NCBI GenBank assembly: GCA_032622095.1
Contig: CP136069.1
Coordinates: 50,700,760-50,764,759, forward strand
Length of the DNA stretch: 64,000 bases
Reading direction: 5' to 3'
Source of the DNA: Siphonodentalium dalli
Lineage: Eukaryota > Mollusca > Scaphopoda > Gadilida > Siphonodentaliidae
Each line of letters starts with the position of its first letter. Position 1 is the stretch's first letter. Positions 45,545 through 55,912 of the stretch are shown here, in pieces. The position numbers and the translations under genes were made by a program. The notes under the pieces were generated by a model. The model was given only the letters and a program-made list of their open reading frames with translations, made no database searches and had not been told where the DNA came from.

Positions 45545-47164
45545 TTTATATATATCTATATATAGTTGCACAAGGAAATCTCGGCCGTTTCTGGACATCC
45601 AGTTGAAAATTCGTATCTAGGGGTATTTTATACAGGGAAGGGACATAGGCTGGGATCCGATTGTGTCCGACATCGCGTTTTGACATCAGTGACAATAATA
45701 TAATTCTGAAAATGCGTTTTCTCCATATGACGGCGGTAAACTCTGACGTTTATGGATGGATCGAAACTAAATTTTGTATCTAGGTATATTTTCTACCGGG
45801 GAGTGACATATGCTGGGTCCCGATTGTGTCTGACGTTACCTTTTGATGTTATATCCGCACAGGCAAATGGTTTCTCGGGAACTACTGGCCCAATCGCAAT
45901 GTATTTCGGCTCTCCGGGTTACATGCGTTTGACCCGGACTCCACCTGACATTACGATATATAGAGGATATCCACACGTTTTCAGTGGATATGGGTTATAT
46001 CTCATGAGTGATGAAAGCCACGAGTGGAAATTCAAATGTTTTGTCATCACGAATGTGATTTAACCCATATCCACTGAAAAAGTGTGGATATTCTGTTTAT
46101 TATATACTTTAGTTACTTGCCTATGGCCCCCCAATGAATGTCAATACATCAGAAATTTCAAGCTGACACAATGCGCCCAAAAAAATAGTCCCATATTTAA
46201 AACACTCAAAAAGTATAGATTTTGTATTTATTATATACTTTCGTTACTTGCCGATGGCCCCCAATGAATGTCAGTACATGATGTGTGCAGGAAATAATTC
46301 ACTTTGAAGTATAACCTGACTACACACATGAGGATTCATACGGCGCAATAATACCAGTGAGATGTCGATATTTCACTAGTGGGATATCACTTATATATCA
46401 CTGCTAAAACCTTATAATTCATGGGCAAGTATATAATAAATAGAGGATATCCACACTTTTTCAGTGGATATGGGTTATATCTCATGAGTGATGACAAAAC
46501 ATTGAATTTCCACGAGTGGCTTTAGCCACGAGTGGAAATTCAAATGTTTTGTCATCACGAATGAGATTTAACCCATATCTACTGAAAAAGTGTGGATATT
46601 CTGTTTATTATATACTTTAATTACTTGCCTATGGCCCCCAATGAATGTCAATACATCAGAAATTTCACCAGTGGGATATCACTTATATCTCACTAGTGGG
46701 ATATCACTTATATCTCACTGTTAAAACCTTATAATTCATGGGCAAGTATATAATAAAACATCATATCCACACGGATATAACAGTTTCTCAGGAACCACTT
46801 GGCTGATCGCACTGAAATTTGGTGGGGTCATGTATTTCGCCCCTCCGGGTAACATGGACTGGTTCACAACTCCACCAAACATCGCCTTTATTTGTTTACC
46901 TAATCAGAACAAAGTAAATAAATAAATAATAATTATAAATAAACGCTTGTTTCAAATTTAATTTTGTCACACTTTGCGATTACATCCGATAGTCTATTAT
47001 ATAAATGAGAAAGTCTGGAATTAATTTTATATATCAGATAATAAACGTCAAGGTTGAATAAGGGTGCCATCCGACTATTTTTATTTGCCCTTTGTTATTG
47101 CCAATCATGGAGTTAGCCAACGTTTCCCATGAGCAACGCCAGGTATGCATCTGCATCCGCTATT
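45545..47164. mobile_element. Cluster of palindromic repeats (GAGGATATCCACAC family)
   Basis: Two foldbacks, 45947-46105 and 46431-46620, share GAGGATATCCACACTTTTTC and its complement around CCACGAGTGG. Outside them, 45840-45950 and 46770-46880 share GTTTCTCGGGAACTACTGGC-like and CTCCGGGTTACATGCGTTTG-like sequences in direct orientation. Confidence 0.75.
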
Positions 47165-47229
47165 GCTAATATAAATGCTAATATACCAGTAACTAACAAT
47201 GGTAATATACCAGTAACTCACAATGCTAA
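47165..47229. repeat. 24-bp repeat overlapping the PH-exon splice donor
   Basis: Two full units and partial ones of GCTAATATACCAGTAACTCA-CAAT. On the gene strand a unit is ATTAGCATT (the exon's last nine bases) followed by GTGAGTTACTGGTAT (the first fifteen of the intron). The unit nearest the exon provides the real donor. Confidence 0.9.
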
Positions 47230-47331
47230 TCTGATGGTCTCTATCCATTTGTTCTTCATGTCGTCTGTCTTTGCTGAGAAAGTATAAACATTCTGATTCT
47301 TCTTCTCCACCATGTTAAATGTCCAAATCCA
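47222..47331 (-). CDS. vav: vav exon: end of PH domain
   Basis: 110 nt, phase 0 to 2. The frame opens WIWTFNMVEKK and continues YTFSAKTDDMKNKWIETI, the last strand and C-terminal helix of a PH domain; the Trp in KNKWIE is the near-invariant PH-helix tryptophan. Acceptor CTTTCAG, donor ATT|GTGAGT. The donor is embedded in a short 24-bp tandem repeat (47176-47223) whose unit consists of the last nine exon bases plus the start of the intron. Reading past the donor gives an immediate TGA. Confidence 0.9.
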
Positions 47332-47380
47332 CTGAAAGTAAGATAACAAATATCATAGTCATCAAGGATGAATCAATGCT

Positions 47381-47803
47381 TAAAGGTACTCAATTCGATT
47401 AAGCACCCATAAATTACTATTTCTTTGGCTTCGGGGGTAAAAAATATTTGATTCGAGTCGAGGAACCCACCCTTCAAAGCTAAGAGTGATCAGATATCGA
47501 TTTTTGACATTTTTGTTAATATTTGGAGATGTGGTCCACTTCCACGTGCTCAAACGGACAAATTATGGACAAATTGTGGTTGTAAGATGAACAACTCGAA
47601 AAATCAAGTGGTTACTATTAACAATAATAACCACTTGATTTTAGAGTTATCCATCTTACACCCAAAATTTGTCCGTAAGTTGTCCGTTTGAGCACGTGGA
47701 AGTGGACCACATCTCCAAAAATTAACAACTTCAAATATTTTTTACCCCCAAAGCCAAAGAAATAGTAATTTAGGAGCGTCTAATCGGATTGAGTACCTTT
47801 TAA
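47381..47803. mobile_element. Complete foldback (AAAGGTACTCAATTCGATT)
   Basis: Arms of about 200 bp meet near 47620 (ACTATTAACAATAATAACCA). Both ends read AAAGGTACTCAAT on their own strand. Half copies at 5077 and 36054. Confidence 0.9.
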
Positions 47804-48050
47804 ACCTTTCATGAGGCTCATGATGGGAGGTTGGGCTGGTGCAGTATTTAAGATCCTATGCCAGTGCATTCCCTTATATATAAGAGTATCACATAGGGGA
47901 CCTTGCATATATAAGAGAATGCACTTGCTAACAAGATCAAGGTAAATATTGTTTGGACAATGCATGAATTCTCTTATATATGGGAGGCTCCCTATGGGCG
48001 ACTTGCATATATCAGATAATGCATTGGCACAGGGGTTTTCGCAAAATTTG
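47799..48050. mobile_element. F2 MITE, right end lost
   Basis: TTTTAAACCTTTCATGAGGC to GGGGTTTTCGCAAAATTTGA; it runs into a fragment of the GTGTCAATGACAC HINE family (48055-48290, with GATGGCTGCTGGTGACC). Confidence 0.8.
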
Positions 48051-48301
48051 ATTCTAAACATGTCTGTTAATTTTCAAAACAATTCTCCAATAAATGCGGG
48101 CTGCAGGGTGTACTGATGGATTCAAAATTGAAATCGAAGATGGCTGCTGGTGACCAGGTCACCCCGAAGATCCATATGATGTTTGGTGACGATCAGATGA
48201 GAGATGTGATGATGTGACCTGTAGGGTGTGCTAACGGAAATTGTTGACGGATAGACGCATGCATGCATGGACAGATGCCAACTCTCTCTCTATGCTATAT
48301 A

Positions 48302-48487
48302 GAGTAATGCCCTAAATAATAGACTCCTTAAACACAGCAGAATTATGGTTAACTTTTCAGGATTTAGTCGGAAATATGGCTTGTTGCCATTCATCGAAAG
48401 CTCTCAGTGAGAGCTTGCCGACTAAGTCCTGAAAAGTTACCCATGATTCTGTTGTGGTTAAGGAGTCGATTATTTAGGGCATTACTG
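48302..48487. mobile_element. F4 foldback MITE abutting the PH exon donor
   Basis: GAGTAATGCCCTAAATAATA to GATTATTTAGGGCATTACTG between TA dinucleotides (48300-48301 and 48488-48489). The right-hand TA overlaps the GT(A) of the splice donor at 48490-48488. Confidence 0.93.
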
Positions 48488-48490
48488 TAC

Positions 48491-48583
48491 CTTATCACTT
48501 CTCTTCTGTGAACCCTGTGGCTGGCACTCTTCCATTCTGTATTCATTCAATGATATTGCTTCTTTGAAATTGTATGATTCACC
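48491..48583 (-). CDS. vav: vav exon: start of PH domain
   Basis: 93 nt, phase 0 to 0, 31 codons, beginning GESYNFKEAISL and ending with a basic KRSDK. It matches the VAV segment directly after the DH domain (GDSYDLKD-like in vertebrate VAVs), i.e. the first strands of the PH domain, which binds phosphoinositides and packs on the DH domain. Acceptor TTTTTTCAG; donor AAG|GTACAG. The donor is odd: its GT lies at the edge of an F4 foldback transposon (48302-48487), whose end supplies intron positions +4 to +6. The next exon continues in phase 0. Confidence 0.85.
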
Positions 48584-48843
48584 CTGAAAAAAAAAAATGG
48601 TTCAACTACTCAGATAACTAATATTTGTAAAGGAATACAATCATGTAACACAAATTTGTAGAAAAGATATGAATTCAAATAATTAATGATGGGAAATTAA
48701 AGATGGGAAATTAATGTCCACATACAATTTTACTTCAGAGTTTTTTCAACATTCAATCAAATTGTAGATTATGTATCTACTATATGATAATTTTTCATCT
48801 TGATATGAGAGGTGATGTTTTTTGCAAATGCCATGACTGGCAC

Positions 48844-49233
48844 TTAACCCTTTACCCAACAAACCGGCCAAAACAAGCTTCAACAGCCTAAAATATCTTC
48901 GGTCTGTCTCAATAGAACCATACAAATATGGATATCATTGGAACCGGCTCCTTGACCACATTGTGATAGTTACAGTTATACCCTGTGCCAATGCATTCTC
49001 TTATATATGCGAGTCGACCATAGGTCGCCTCGCATATATAAGAGAATGCATTGGCCTAAAAAAAATCTTTTTTTAACACTTTTTACCATTTTTTCTTACA
49101 TTCTTTAACAATTTTATAATTTTTAATGTGTTAAGCCAATGCATTCTCTTATATATGCGAGGCGACCTATGGTCGACTCGCATATATAAGAGAATGCATT
49201 GGCACAGGGCCCTTCTGTTGGGTAAAGGGTTAA
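48844..49233. mobile_element. F3 piggyBac-type MITE
   Basis: TTAACCCTTTACCCAACAAA to GTTGGGTAAAGGGTTAA; lacks one ACCGGCCAAA unit near the left end. Confidence 0.94.
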
Positions 49234-49641
49234 AGCTATTGTAAGTGGGGAGAATAAAATCAATTTGGATCTTTTGATAGTTAAGAATCAACATCTCAGC
49301 ATGATGTGCCAAAGTCAGATTACGAGGGCCGCAGCCCCCGAGTGGGGGGTGAGTACGGAAGTGGGTAATGCATGTATTTCCATACGAAAAGTTCAAAATG
49401 TTTTTTTCGCAATCAACAAAAATTTCAGATGGAGGTGGTAAAATCATTTTTTTTAAACCCAAGCATGTCTATACAAATGGTTATTCCACGCGAACCTGTT
49501 GAATGCAAATCCTCCTATGTATACACTTGAAATAATTTTTTGCGAATAAAAATAAATAAAACCAACACATTAATTTCTCAATTATTCTAATTTTCCCATG
49601 ATATTTTGACTGATACATGTAGAATGGTTTGGTGAGAAGTC

Positions 49642-50065
49642 CAAGCCTTGAAATAGTGTGTCTGTCATTTGCAGAATGAGGTCCCCAGAGGGTGAATTTA
49701 GTGATACTACCCCGCATAGCGGCTTTCGAGCCGTGCGATGGAACGGCGGAAGAAAAGGCCGCGGCCCGATTCGCGGGGAAAGAACGTGGGGCGAGAAAAA
49801 GACCAGCCAGCTAGAATTTCTCCAGCCTGATCCCGCCCATGCGTTGTCACGGTCCGTCGTTCCGTCCACGAATGCAGATTTTCCGAGTGCCGGCTAGCAT
49901 CACCAAATTCACCCTCTGGGGACCTCATTCTGCTTACAACTCAGCAGAATGAGGTTCCCAGAGGGTGAATTTGGTGATGCTAACCCGCTATGCGGGGTAG
50001 CATCACCAAATTCTCCCTCTGGGGACCTCATTCTGCATATGACAAGCACACTATTTCAAGGCTTG
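49642..50065. mobile_element. F1 hAT-type MITE, double-palindrome form, with GC-rich insert and 8-bp duplication
   Basis: CAAGCCTTGAAATAGTGTGT to ACACTATTTCAAGGCTTG, flanked by GAGAAGTC at 49634-49641 and 50066-50073. The first palindrome's tip is interrupted by about 169 bp (49723-49891) of CpG-rich DNA. Confidence 0.95.
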
Positions 50066-50214
50066 GAGAAGTCTGACACAAAGAGAACACCATGAGCAAA
50101 AAATATTGTTTTTTATTTGCAATTTCAGTAAAAAAAAGTTATTGACAGGTTTGTAAACTAATGAAATTGGTGTTTCCTTCCATATATTGAGGTTAATTGA
50201 CTGATCCTCTATAG

Positions 50215-50573
50215 TTTAAAGGGGTACTGTACTTTAACTCCGGCCATTTGTGGGAACATCTCCTTTTATACTCAACAGAATATATGCAACAAATGGATGA
50301 ATTTGAGCCATGGATGAGTGCAACATACCGTACAAGCATTTACTTTATGAATGATGCAAACGACATGGTAATTATAATGAAAATGAATTTATGACTGGAG
50401 TCATAAATTCATTTTTATTAAAAATACCATGTTGTTTGCATCGTTCATAGAGCACGTGAGTGTATTTTGCACAAATCCATGTCTCAAATTCATCCATTTG
50501 TTGCATATTTTCTGTTGAGTATAAAAGTAGATGGTCCATAAATGATCGGATTTAGTCTATAGTACCCCTTTAA
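50215..50573. mobile_element. Foldback element (TAAAGGGGTACTGTA)
   Basis: TTAAAGGGGTACTGTACTTT at the left, TATAGTACCCCTTTAA at the right; arms of about 150 bp meet near 50405 (TGACTGGAGTCA). Confidence 0.88.
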
Positions 50574-50652
50574 GTACTGACTAACACTTTGCTAAATGGA
50601 TACTTGCCGACGGGCAGTTAGTTTATTCCTATTTATTCATTTTTAGAGATTC

Positions 50653-50905
50653 TTAACCCTTTCATGAGGTTCATGACGGGAGCTGTGCTGCTGCAGCATT
50701 ATAGATCATGTTCCAGTGCATTCTCTTATATATGCAAATCTCCCATAGGGAGCCTCGCATACACATGAGAGTGCACTGGCTTACAAGGTCAAGAAAAATA
50801 AAAAAATTGTTAGGTCAATATATTTTCTTACATGTATATGTAAGAGAATGCATTGGCACAGGGTTTTCACATAATTTCAGGAAGCTCTAGTCATGAAAGG
50901 GTTAA
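50653..50905. mobile_element. F2 piggyBac-type MITE
   Basis: TTAACCCTTTCATGAGGTTC to GTCATGAAAGGGTTAA; the second hairpin is shortened. Confidence 0.9.
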
Positions 50906-50992
50906 GATACTATTTCATATAAGCCTTGAAATTAATAATTCCAATGTATAATTTTAGAACAGAATGGGAGTGTCTATTCAGGAAATAATAGG

Positions 50993-51244
50993 TTAACCCT
51001 TTCTATACTAAATGGACTCTCCCATTCGGTCATAAAAGCATACATTAGAAAGGTCTATTATTCATCTGGAGGGATATTCACAAAATATAAGCAGATGACA
51101 GACAATATAAAGTACAGGAGGAATCCTATTCATTAGTGGTAATGTTCGGATAATAAGTTCAATGGTCGTTTGTTGAACTTATTATCTGAACATTTCCTAA
51201 GGGAACTACCCGTCAATGAGTATTCAGTATATAGAAAGGGTTAA
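50993..51244. mobile_element. TTAA-target MITE (CCCTTTCTATACTAAATGG)
   Basis: TTAACCCTTTCTATACTAAA to GTATATAGAAAGGGTTAA, 252 bp. Internal copies lacking one or both ends are seen at about 4880-5040, 45150-45330 and 63335-63590. Confidence 0.88.
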
Positions 51245-51327
51245 TCCGATTGATAATATCTATATATCAGAAGTACAGACAGAATGGCATATATATGAGT
51301 AATAAAATAGTTCAAACGTTACCTGAA

Positions 51328-51785
51328 AAGCCTGCAAATAGTGTGTCAGTCATTTGCAGACTGAAGTCCCCAGAGGGTGAATTTAATGATGCTATCACAC
51401 ACATCGGGCTAGCATCACCAAATTCACCATCTGGGGTCCTCATTCTGCTTAGGCCTCATCTTCTGCGATATATCTAGTCTCAAATTAACATTGTTTTAGT
51501 TACTTCTTCCCTTCTGTTCAATTTCCATATCCCCTAATTTGCAGAAGATAAAATGCAATACCGATGTGACTAATGGTTGCATAAACATCACTAACTTCAA
51601 CTAGGCAACTTCAAAGATTGAAGTTCAATCTGATCCTTGGTCTGCTATAGCAGTTGGTGCCTAAGCAGAATGAGGTTCCCAGAGGGTGAATTTGGTGATG
51701 CTAGCCCACAGTGCTGGATAGCGTCACTAAATTCACCCTCTGGGGACCTCATTCTGCAAATGACAGACACACTATTTGCAGGCTT
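51328..51785. mobile_element. F1 hAT-type MITE, long form
   Basis: AAGCCTGCAAATAGTGTGTC to ACACTATTTGCAGGCTTG; flanks TTACCTGA and CTACCTGA fit an aged 8-bp duplication. Confidence 0.9.
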
Positions 51786-52039
51786 GGCTACCTGAAATCA
51801 TGCAATCACCCACCACCAAGAGTCGTTTTAACACAAATAGAAGACAAACAACAGAGAAACATGTACGAGACTTTTATACTATTTGATAGTCAATTATATG
51901 GATCAAAATCTCTAAATAAGATTTTTTTTTCAAAAGACAAACAACAGAACTATGGAGGTTTAATATCAAATAGCAATCAATTTAATGGCTCAAAATATCA
52001 AAATGGGTTTATTTAAAGTGAGCTTAAAGGAACACTTTA

Positions 52040-53070
52040 AATGAGATTTTTCATACATGGATAATGGAGCTTTCCACAGAGGCCACACCCACAGCGGTAG
52101 TCCCGCCCACTGGTGAAAATACTTTATCCACATAAATATTGTCTGTTACACGAGGTGGACTTCCGAATTGAACACATCAACACCTGCCATTATGTTAACT
52201 AGCTGAAACAGACTCATGTATATGATTCGTTCAAATTTGATCTTTTAACCAGTTTGATTTAAAAAAAATTATTGAGATTCAATTTTTTATTTATTTTTTA
52301 GATTTAACTTTGATCTGCTGTTGAACAAAAACAAAATAATAATTTTTTTTTTTTAAATTTTTTAATTAATTTTTTTGTATTTTCTTTTTAGATTTTGATA
52401 TTGAATCTTTAAATTTTTTATTTTTTTTTAATTTAAATTTTTTTTTACTTAACTAAATTTATTTTTATTTAACTTTTAAATTTTCTTTTTAGATTTTTAG
52501 ATTGAAACTTCTTGCTAAAAAATTCACAAATTTGAAAACAAATTAAAAAATTATTTTATTTGTTTAAAAAATTTAATTTAAAATATAAGTTCGATATAAC
52601 ATCTGCCATGGTACCCCGAGGCACCACGCCAAATTTGGTTAAAATCGATCAAGGGTTCTGGAAAAAAAATTGCATACAGACCAGAACAGACAGACAGATC
52701 ACTGAACTCTAATATATCTAAACCAGAGAACATACATTCGTTTTGCCATTAAATGTGAAAATTATGACAAGTGTCATGCTAAACGAAAAACACTGTTATA
52801 ATCACGGATAAATTTATAACATCATGCCGCAAATACAAATCTCAGTATATTATGATTTGACAACAAAAGAGTTGTTTGAATATAGCCAATTTAACACTGA
52901 ATGTATGCATGGATATCAAACTTAGGGTGAAGAAAGATGGCGTCGAAAAGATCTCCGCAGCCAGCGGCCGGCTCGGCATCTGATTGGTCGAATATATTCT
53001 AATAAATTGCCATTGGGCGGTCTACGCTGTGGGCGTGGCCTCTGTGGAACGCTCCATTGAAGTTGACAAA
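52040..53070. mobile_element. Inverted-repeat-bounded A/T-rich element
   Basis: GGAGCTTTCCACAGAGGCCA-CACCCACAGCGGT at 52066-52098 is mirrored on the other strand at about 53025-53062 (GGAGCGTTCCACAGAGGCCA). The interior has long poly-T/A tracts and a CACCACGCCAAATTTGG segment followed by GACAGACAGA. Confidence 0.65.
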
Positions 53071-53095
53071 AAGAACTTAAGGATGCAGAAATTGC

Positions 53096-53255
53096 CCTAT
53101 AATCAGACAACCCAGCCCAATCTTATATTATTTCAGCCAAATCTAATGCTAATTAGCTGCTTTGCTTGACATGTTGATAATTAATTTCCCTATAATCAGA
53201 CAATCCAGCCCAATCTTATGTTAATTCGCTGCTTTGCTTGACATGTTGCTTGACA
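53096..53255. repeat. Direct duplication of about 80 bp
   Basis: CCCTATAATCAGACAACCCA...GCTGCTTTGCTTGACATGTT is repeated at 53192-53248 with a deletion, plus a third TTGCTTGACATGT. Confidence 0.85.
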
Positions 53256-53324
53256 TGTGGCTCATCAAAATTCATGTAATAACTATCTTGGTTATTGAAG
53301 AAATCCATTGACTGATATAAACTA

Positions 53325-53537
53325 CAGTAATGCCCTAAGTAATCGACTCCTTAAACACAGCAGAATCATGGGTAGCTTTTCAGGATTTAGTCGGAAATAT
53401 GGCTTGTTGCCATTCATTGGAAAGCTCTCAGGGAGAGCTTTCCGATGAATGGCAACAAGCCATATTTCCGACTAAATCCTGAAAAGCTACCCATAATTCT
53501 GCTGTGTTTAAGGAGTCGATTACTTAGGGTATTACTG
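53325..53537. mobile_element. F4 foldback MITE, full length
   Basis: CAGTAATGCCCTAAGTAATC to GATTACTTAGGGTATTACTG with near-perfect arms, flanked by TA. Confidence 0.95.
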
Positions 53538-53865
53538 TATATGCAATAAGTTTACAATAAGTTTGAAATAGAATAGATAGAATTACATCTGTTACAATAG
53601 AGCATGCATGCCATATGAATGTGTATGATGGAAAACATTCTGATCGTGATAATATGCTATATTTAGAAAGCAGAAATCTCAATGTCTAATTGATAAAGGG
53701 AAGTAGATTTTAACAATTAAGCAGGTCGGTATCCCATATACAACGTCAACACAGTGGATGAATATATTTGCAAAAATACGGCGTATTTATATTTTAAGTA
53801 CTGAAGTAATAATTAAATTATTCTGGATATCCGATAATCTAGTGACACAATATACGACGTGCAAA

Positions 53866-54130
53866 TTAACCCTTCCATGATGGGAGCCACGCTGGTGCAG
53901 CATTAAAGACCCTGTGCCAGTGCATTTTCTTATATATTGCGAGTCTCCCATGAGGAGCCTCGCATATATAAGAGAATGAACTGGCTTTGAACATGGTGAA
54001 GGTAAATATTGTTAAGCCAATGTACATGTATTCTCTTATATATGCAAGGCTCCCCATCGCTAATATAACAGAACGCATTGGCACAGGGTTTTCGCAAAAG
54101 TTTAGAAAGCTCCAATCATGAAAGGATTGA
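53866..54130. mobile_element. F2 piggyBac-type MITE
   Basis: TTAACCCTTCCATGATGGGA to CAATCATGAAAGGATTGA; two hairpins. Confidence 0.88.
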
Positions 54131-54652
54131 ACAGATTCTCCTGTTTGTGGCAAGTATACCATGCAGCACTAATGAGGGCAGCGCGATTTTGGGATATTTA
54201 TAATGATGTCATTAACAGGCGTGTACACACAACTTCACATACCACGCTACTTCTTTCCAATTGATGCATGTTATCTTTTTGAAAATGTGACTAAAAGCGG
54301 TATTGAGTAAAAATTATCGCTAATAACGTCCATCGAGACATATCTACAAATGATTCTCATTTCGTAGATTGATTTGACAATGCTATGTGTGTGTGCAAAT
54401 ATGGCAATATTTGTTGTTCCCACTCATTTCTGATATCCAAATTTAAGCACTGTTCAAGCACTTTTCATGGACTGCAGTGATAAATTTCAAGGACAATTAT
54501 AGTTTACCATAATATTGTGGCGCTATCCTAAAATGGCCTGCAGATATTCTTCCTATATCAATTTGTTTTTGTTTTCTTATAATATTGAAAGAAACAGTGA
54601 AAATAAGGCTCAAAGAAAATTATCAAATAAATTTTTTATAAGGATTTGAAAG
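54131..54652. other. Non-coding, nothing recognised
   Basis: Unique-looking AT-rich sequence; no exon or repeat ends. Confidence 0.5.
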
Positions 54653-54660
54653 AAATGATC

Positions 54661-54913
54661 AAGCCTTGAAATAGGGTGTCTGTCGTTTGCAGAATGAGGT
54701 CCCCAGAGGGTGAATTTAGTGATGCTACCCCGCATAGCGGGCTAGCATAACCAAATTCACCCTCTGGGGACCTCATTGTGCTTACACCTCAGCAGAATGA
54801 GGTTCCCAGAGGGTGAATTTGGTGATGCTAGCCCGCTATGCGGGGTAGCATCACTAAATTCACCATCTGGGGACCTCATTCTGCAAATGACAGACACCCT
54901 ATTTCAAGGCTTG
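54661..54913. mobile_element. F1 hAT-type MITE with 8-bp target duplication
   Basis: CAAGCCTTGAAATAGGGTGT to ACCCTATTTCAAGGCTTG, flanked by GAAATGAT (54653-54660 and 54914-54921). Uninterrupted double-palindrome form, the natural comparison for 49642-50065. Confidence 0.96.
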
Positions 54914-55382
54914 GAAATGATAGTTCAATAATAATCAATTTGACTAAATTGAAGCACTTTTCAGGGGTGATGGGTGACAATCAGGTACTATTCAAGGAAG
55001 AAAATTAATTTAAGCACTTTTCAATGAAGGGTCTGATATTCAAGTACTTTTCAAAAGAGTGGGAACCCTGCTATCATAAGACTATTGAAAATGACATTAA
55101 ATGTCATTCCACCAGCAAAAGGGTTAAAAGTCCATGTATATTTCATTTTGGTAATAAACAAGTAGCCGACACATAAGCGACTCGTCACGCATTCTATATC
55201 ATAAATTAATGCAGACCTTAAAATGCACAATACACCATTGGGCAAATGAAGTTTGCCGCCTTTTTTGAGTTGAAGTAAGAAAACGTAATACACAAAATGC
55301 AATAAAAAGAGGTACCAAACCATGCAAAGGAGATGGACACAGGGAAATTAATGGAAAAACATAGAATAGAAGTTTGTCAGAC

Positions 55383-55628
55383 AAAATTCTGCATGTTGCG
55401 AAAATATATTAAGTCGAAAAAGGGGGAAAAGTCCATTTAAAAAGTCGGAAGGACCTCATAATCACAGGTGCACAGGTTCCCATGATACTAAATATCTGTG
55501 CCAAGTTTAAAAAAAATTGGGAATAAAAGCTTGGACAAAGTTGGGCACAGAGACGAATGTATGGACAGACAGACAAGCTGATTCTTATATACCCCCACCC
55601 CAAAACATCATTACAGGGGGCATAACAA
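55383..55628 (+). mobile_element. HINE-like element (GTATACCCCC family), 5' truncated
   Basis: One core unit (CACAGGTTCCCATGATACTA), ACAGACAGACAAGCTGATTC, and the 3' hairpin TATACCCCCACCCC...GGGGGCATAACAA. Confidence 0.75.
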
Positions 55629-55731
55629 TAACAAACAATGTGGAGCTTGTTGTTTATACAATCACATGCAAAGAAAAGGCTCCCACAAATTACAATTGAT
55701 ACAAAATAATTATCAATACTTATATAGGTTA

Positions 55732-55912
55732 TGAGCCTCACATATATAACAGAATGCACAGGCTTACAAGGTCAAGGTAAATATTGTTAGGCCACTGTAT
55801 TATCTTATATATGTGAGGCTCCGTATGGGAGATTCGCATATATAAGAGAATGCATTGGCACAGTGTTTTCGCAAAATTTCAGGAGGCTCGAGTCAAGGAA
55901 GGGAAGGGTTAA
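55732..55912. mobile_element. F2 MITE, left end lost
   Basis: From GAGCCTCACATATATAACAG to GGAAGGGAAGGGTTAA. Confidence 0.8.

Larger units (their letters stand above)
3904..48583 (-). other. vav: VAV-family guanine-nucleotide exchange factor gene, partial (PH to C-terminal SH3)
   Basis: Thirteen minus-strand exons with consensus AG/GT borders and matching phases spell PH - C1 - proline-rich - SH3 - SH2 - SH3, the order unique to VAV proteins. Known for the family: cytoplasmic exchange factors for Rho/Rac GTPases, phosphorylated and recruited through the SH2 domain downstream of tyrosine kinases. Seen here: the SH2 entry reads YPWFVGRMER and the first SH3 has the proline-rich RT loop typical of VAV. 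Introns run from 0.8 to 10 kb and are filled with MITEs. The 3' end (rest of the last SH3, stop, UTR) is off the left edge; CH, acidic and DH exons were not found, so either a very long intron follows or small exons were missed. Identity is very secure; isoform structure is inferred. Confidence 0.93.

Noticed and set aside
49073-49462. 129-codon minus-strand frame
   Set aside because: The C-terminal third (MHWLNTLKIIKLLKN) is F3 sequence found at every F3 copy; the rest shows no family features.
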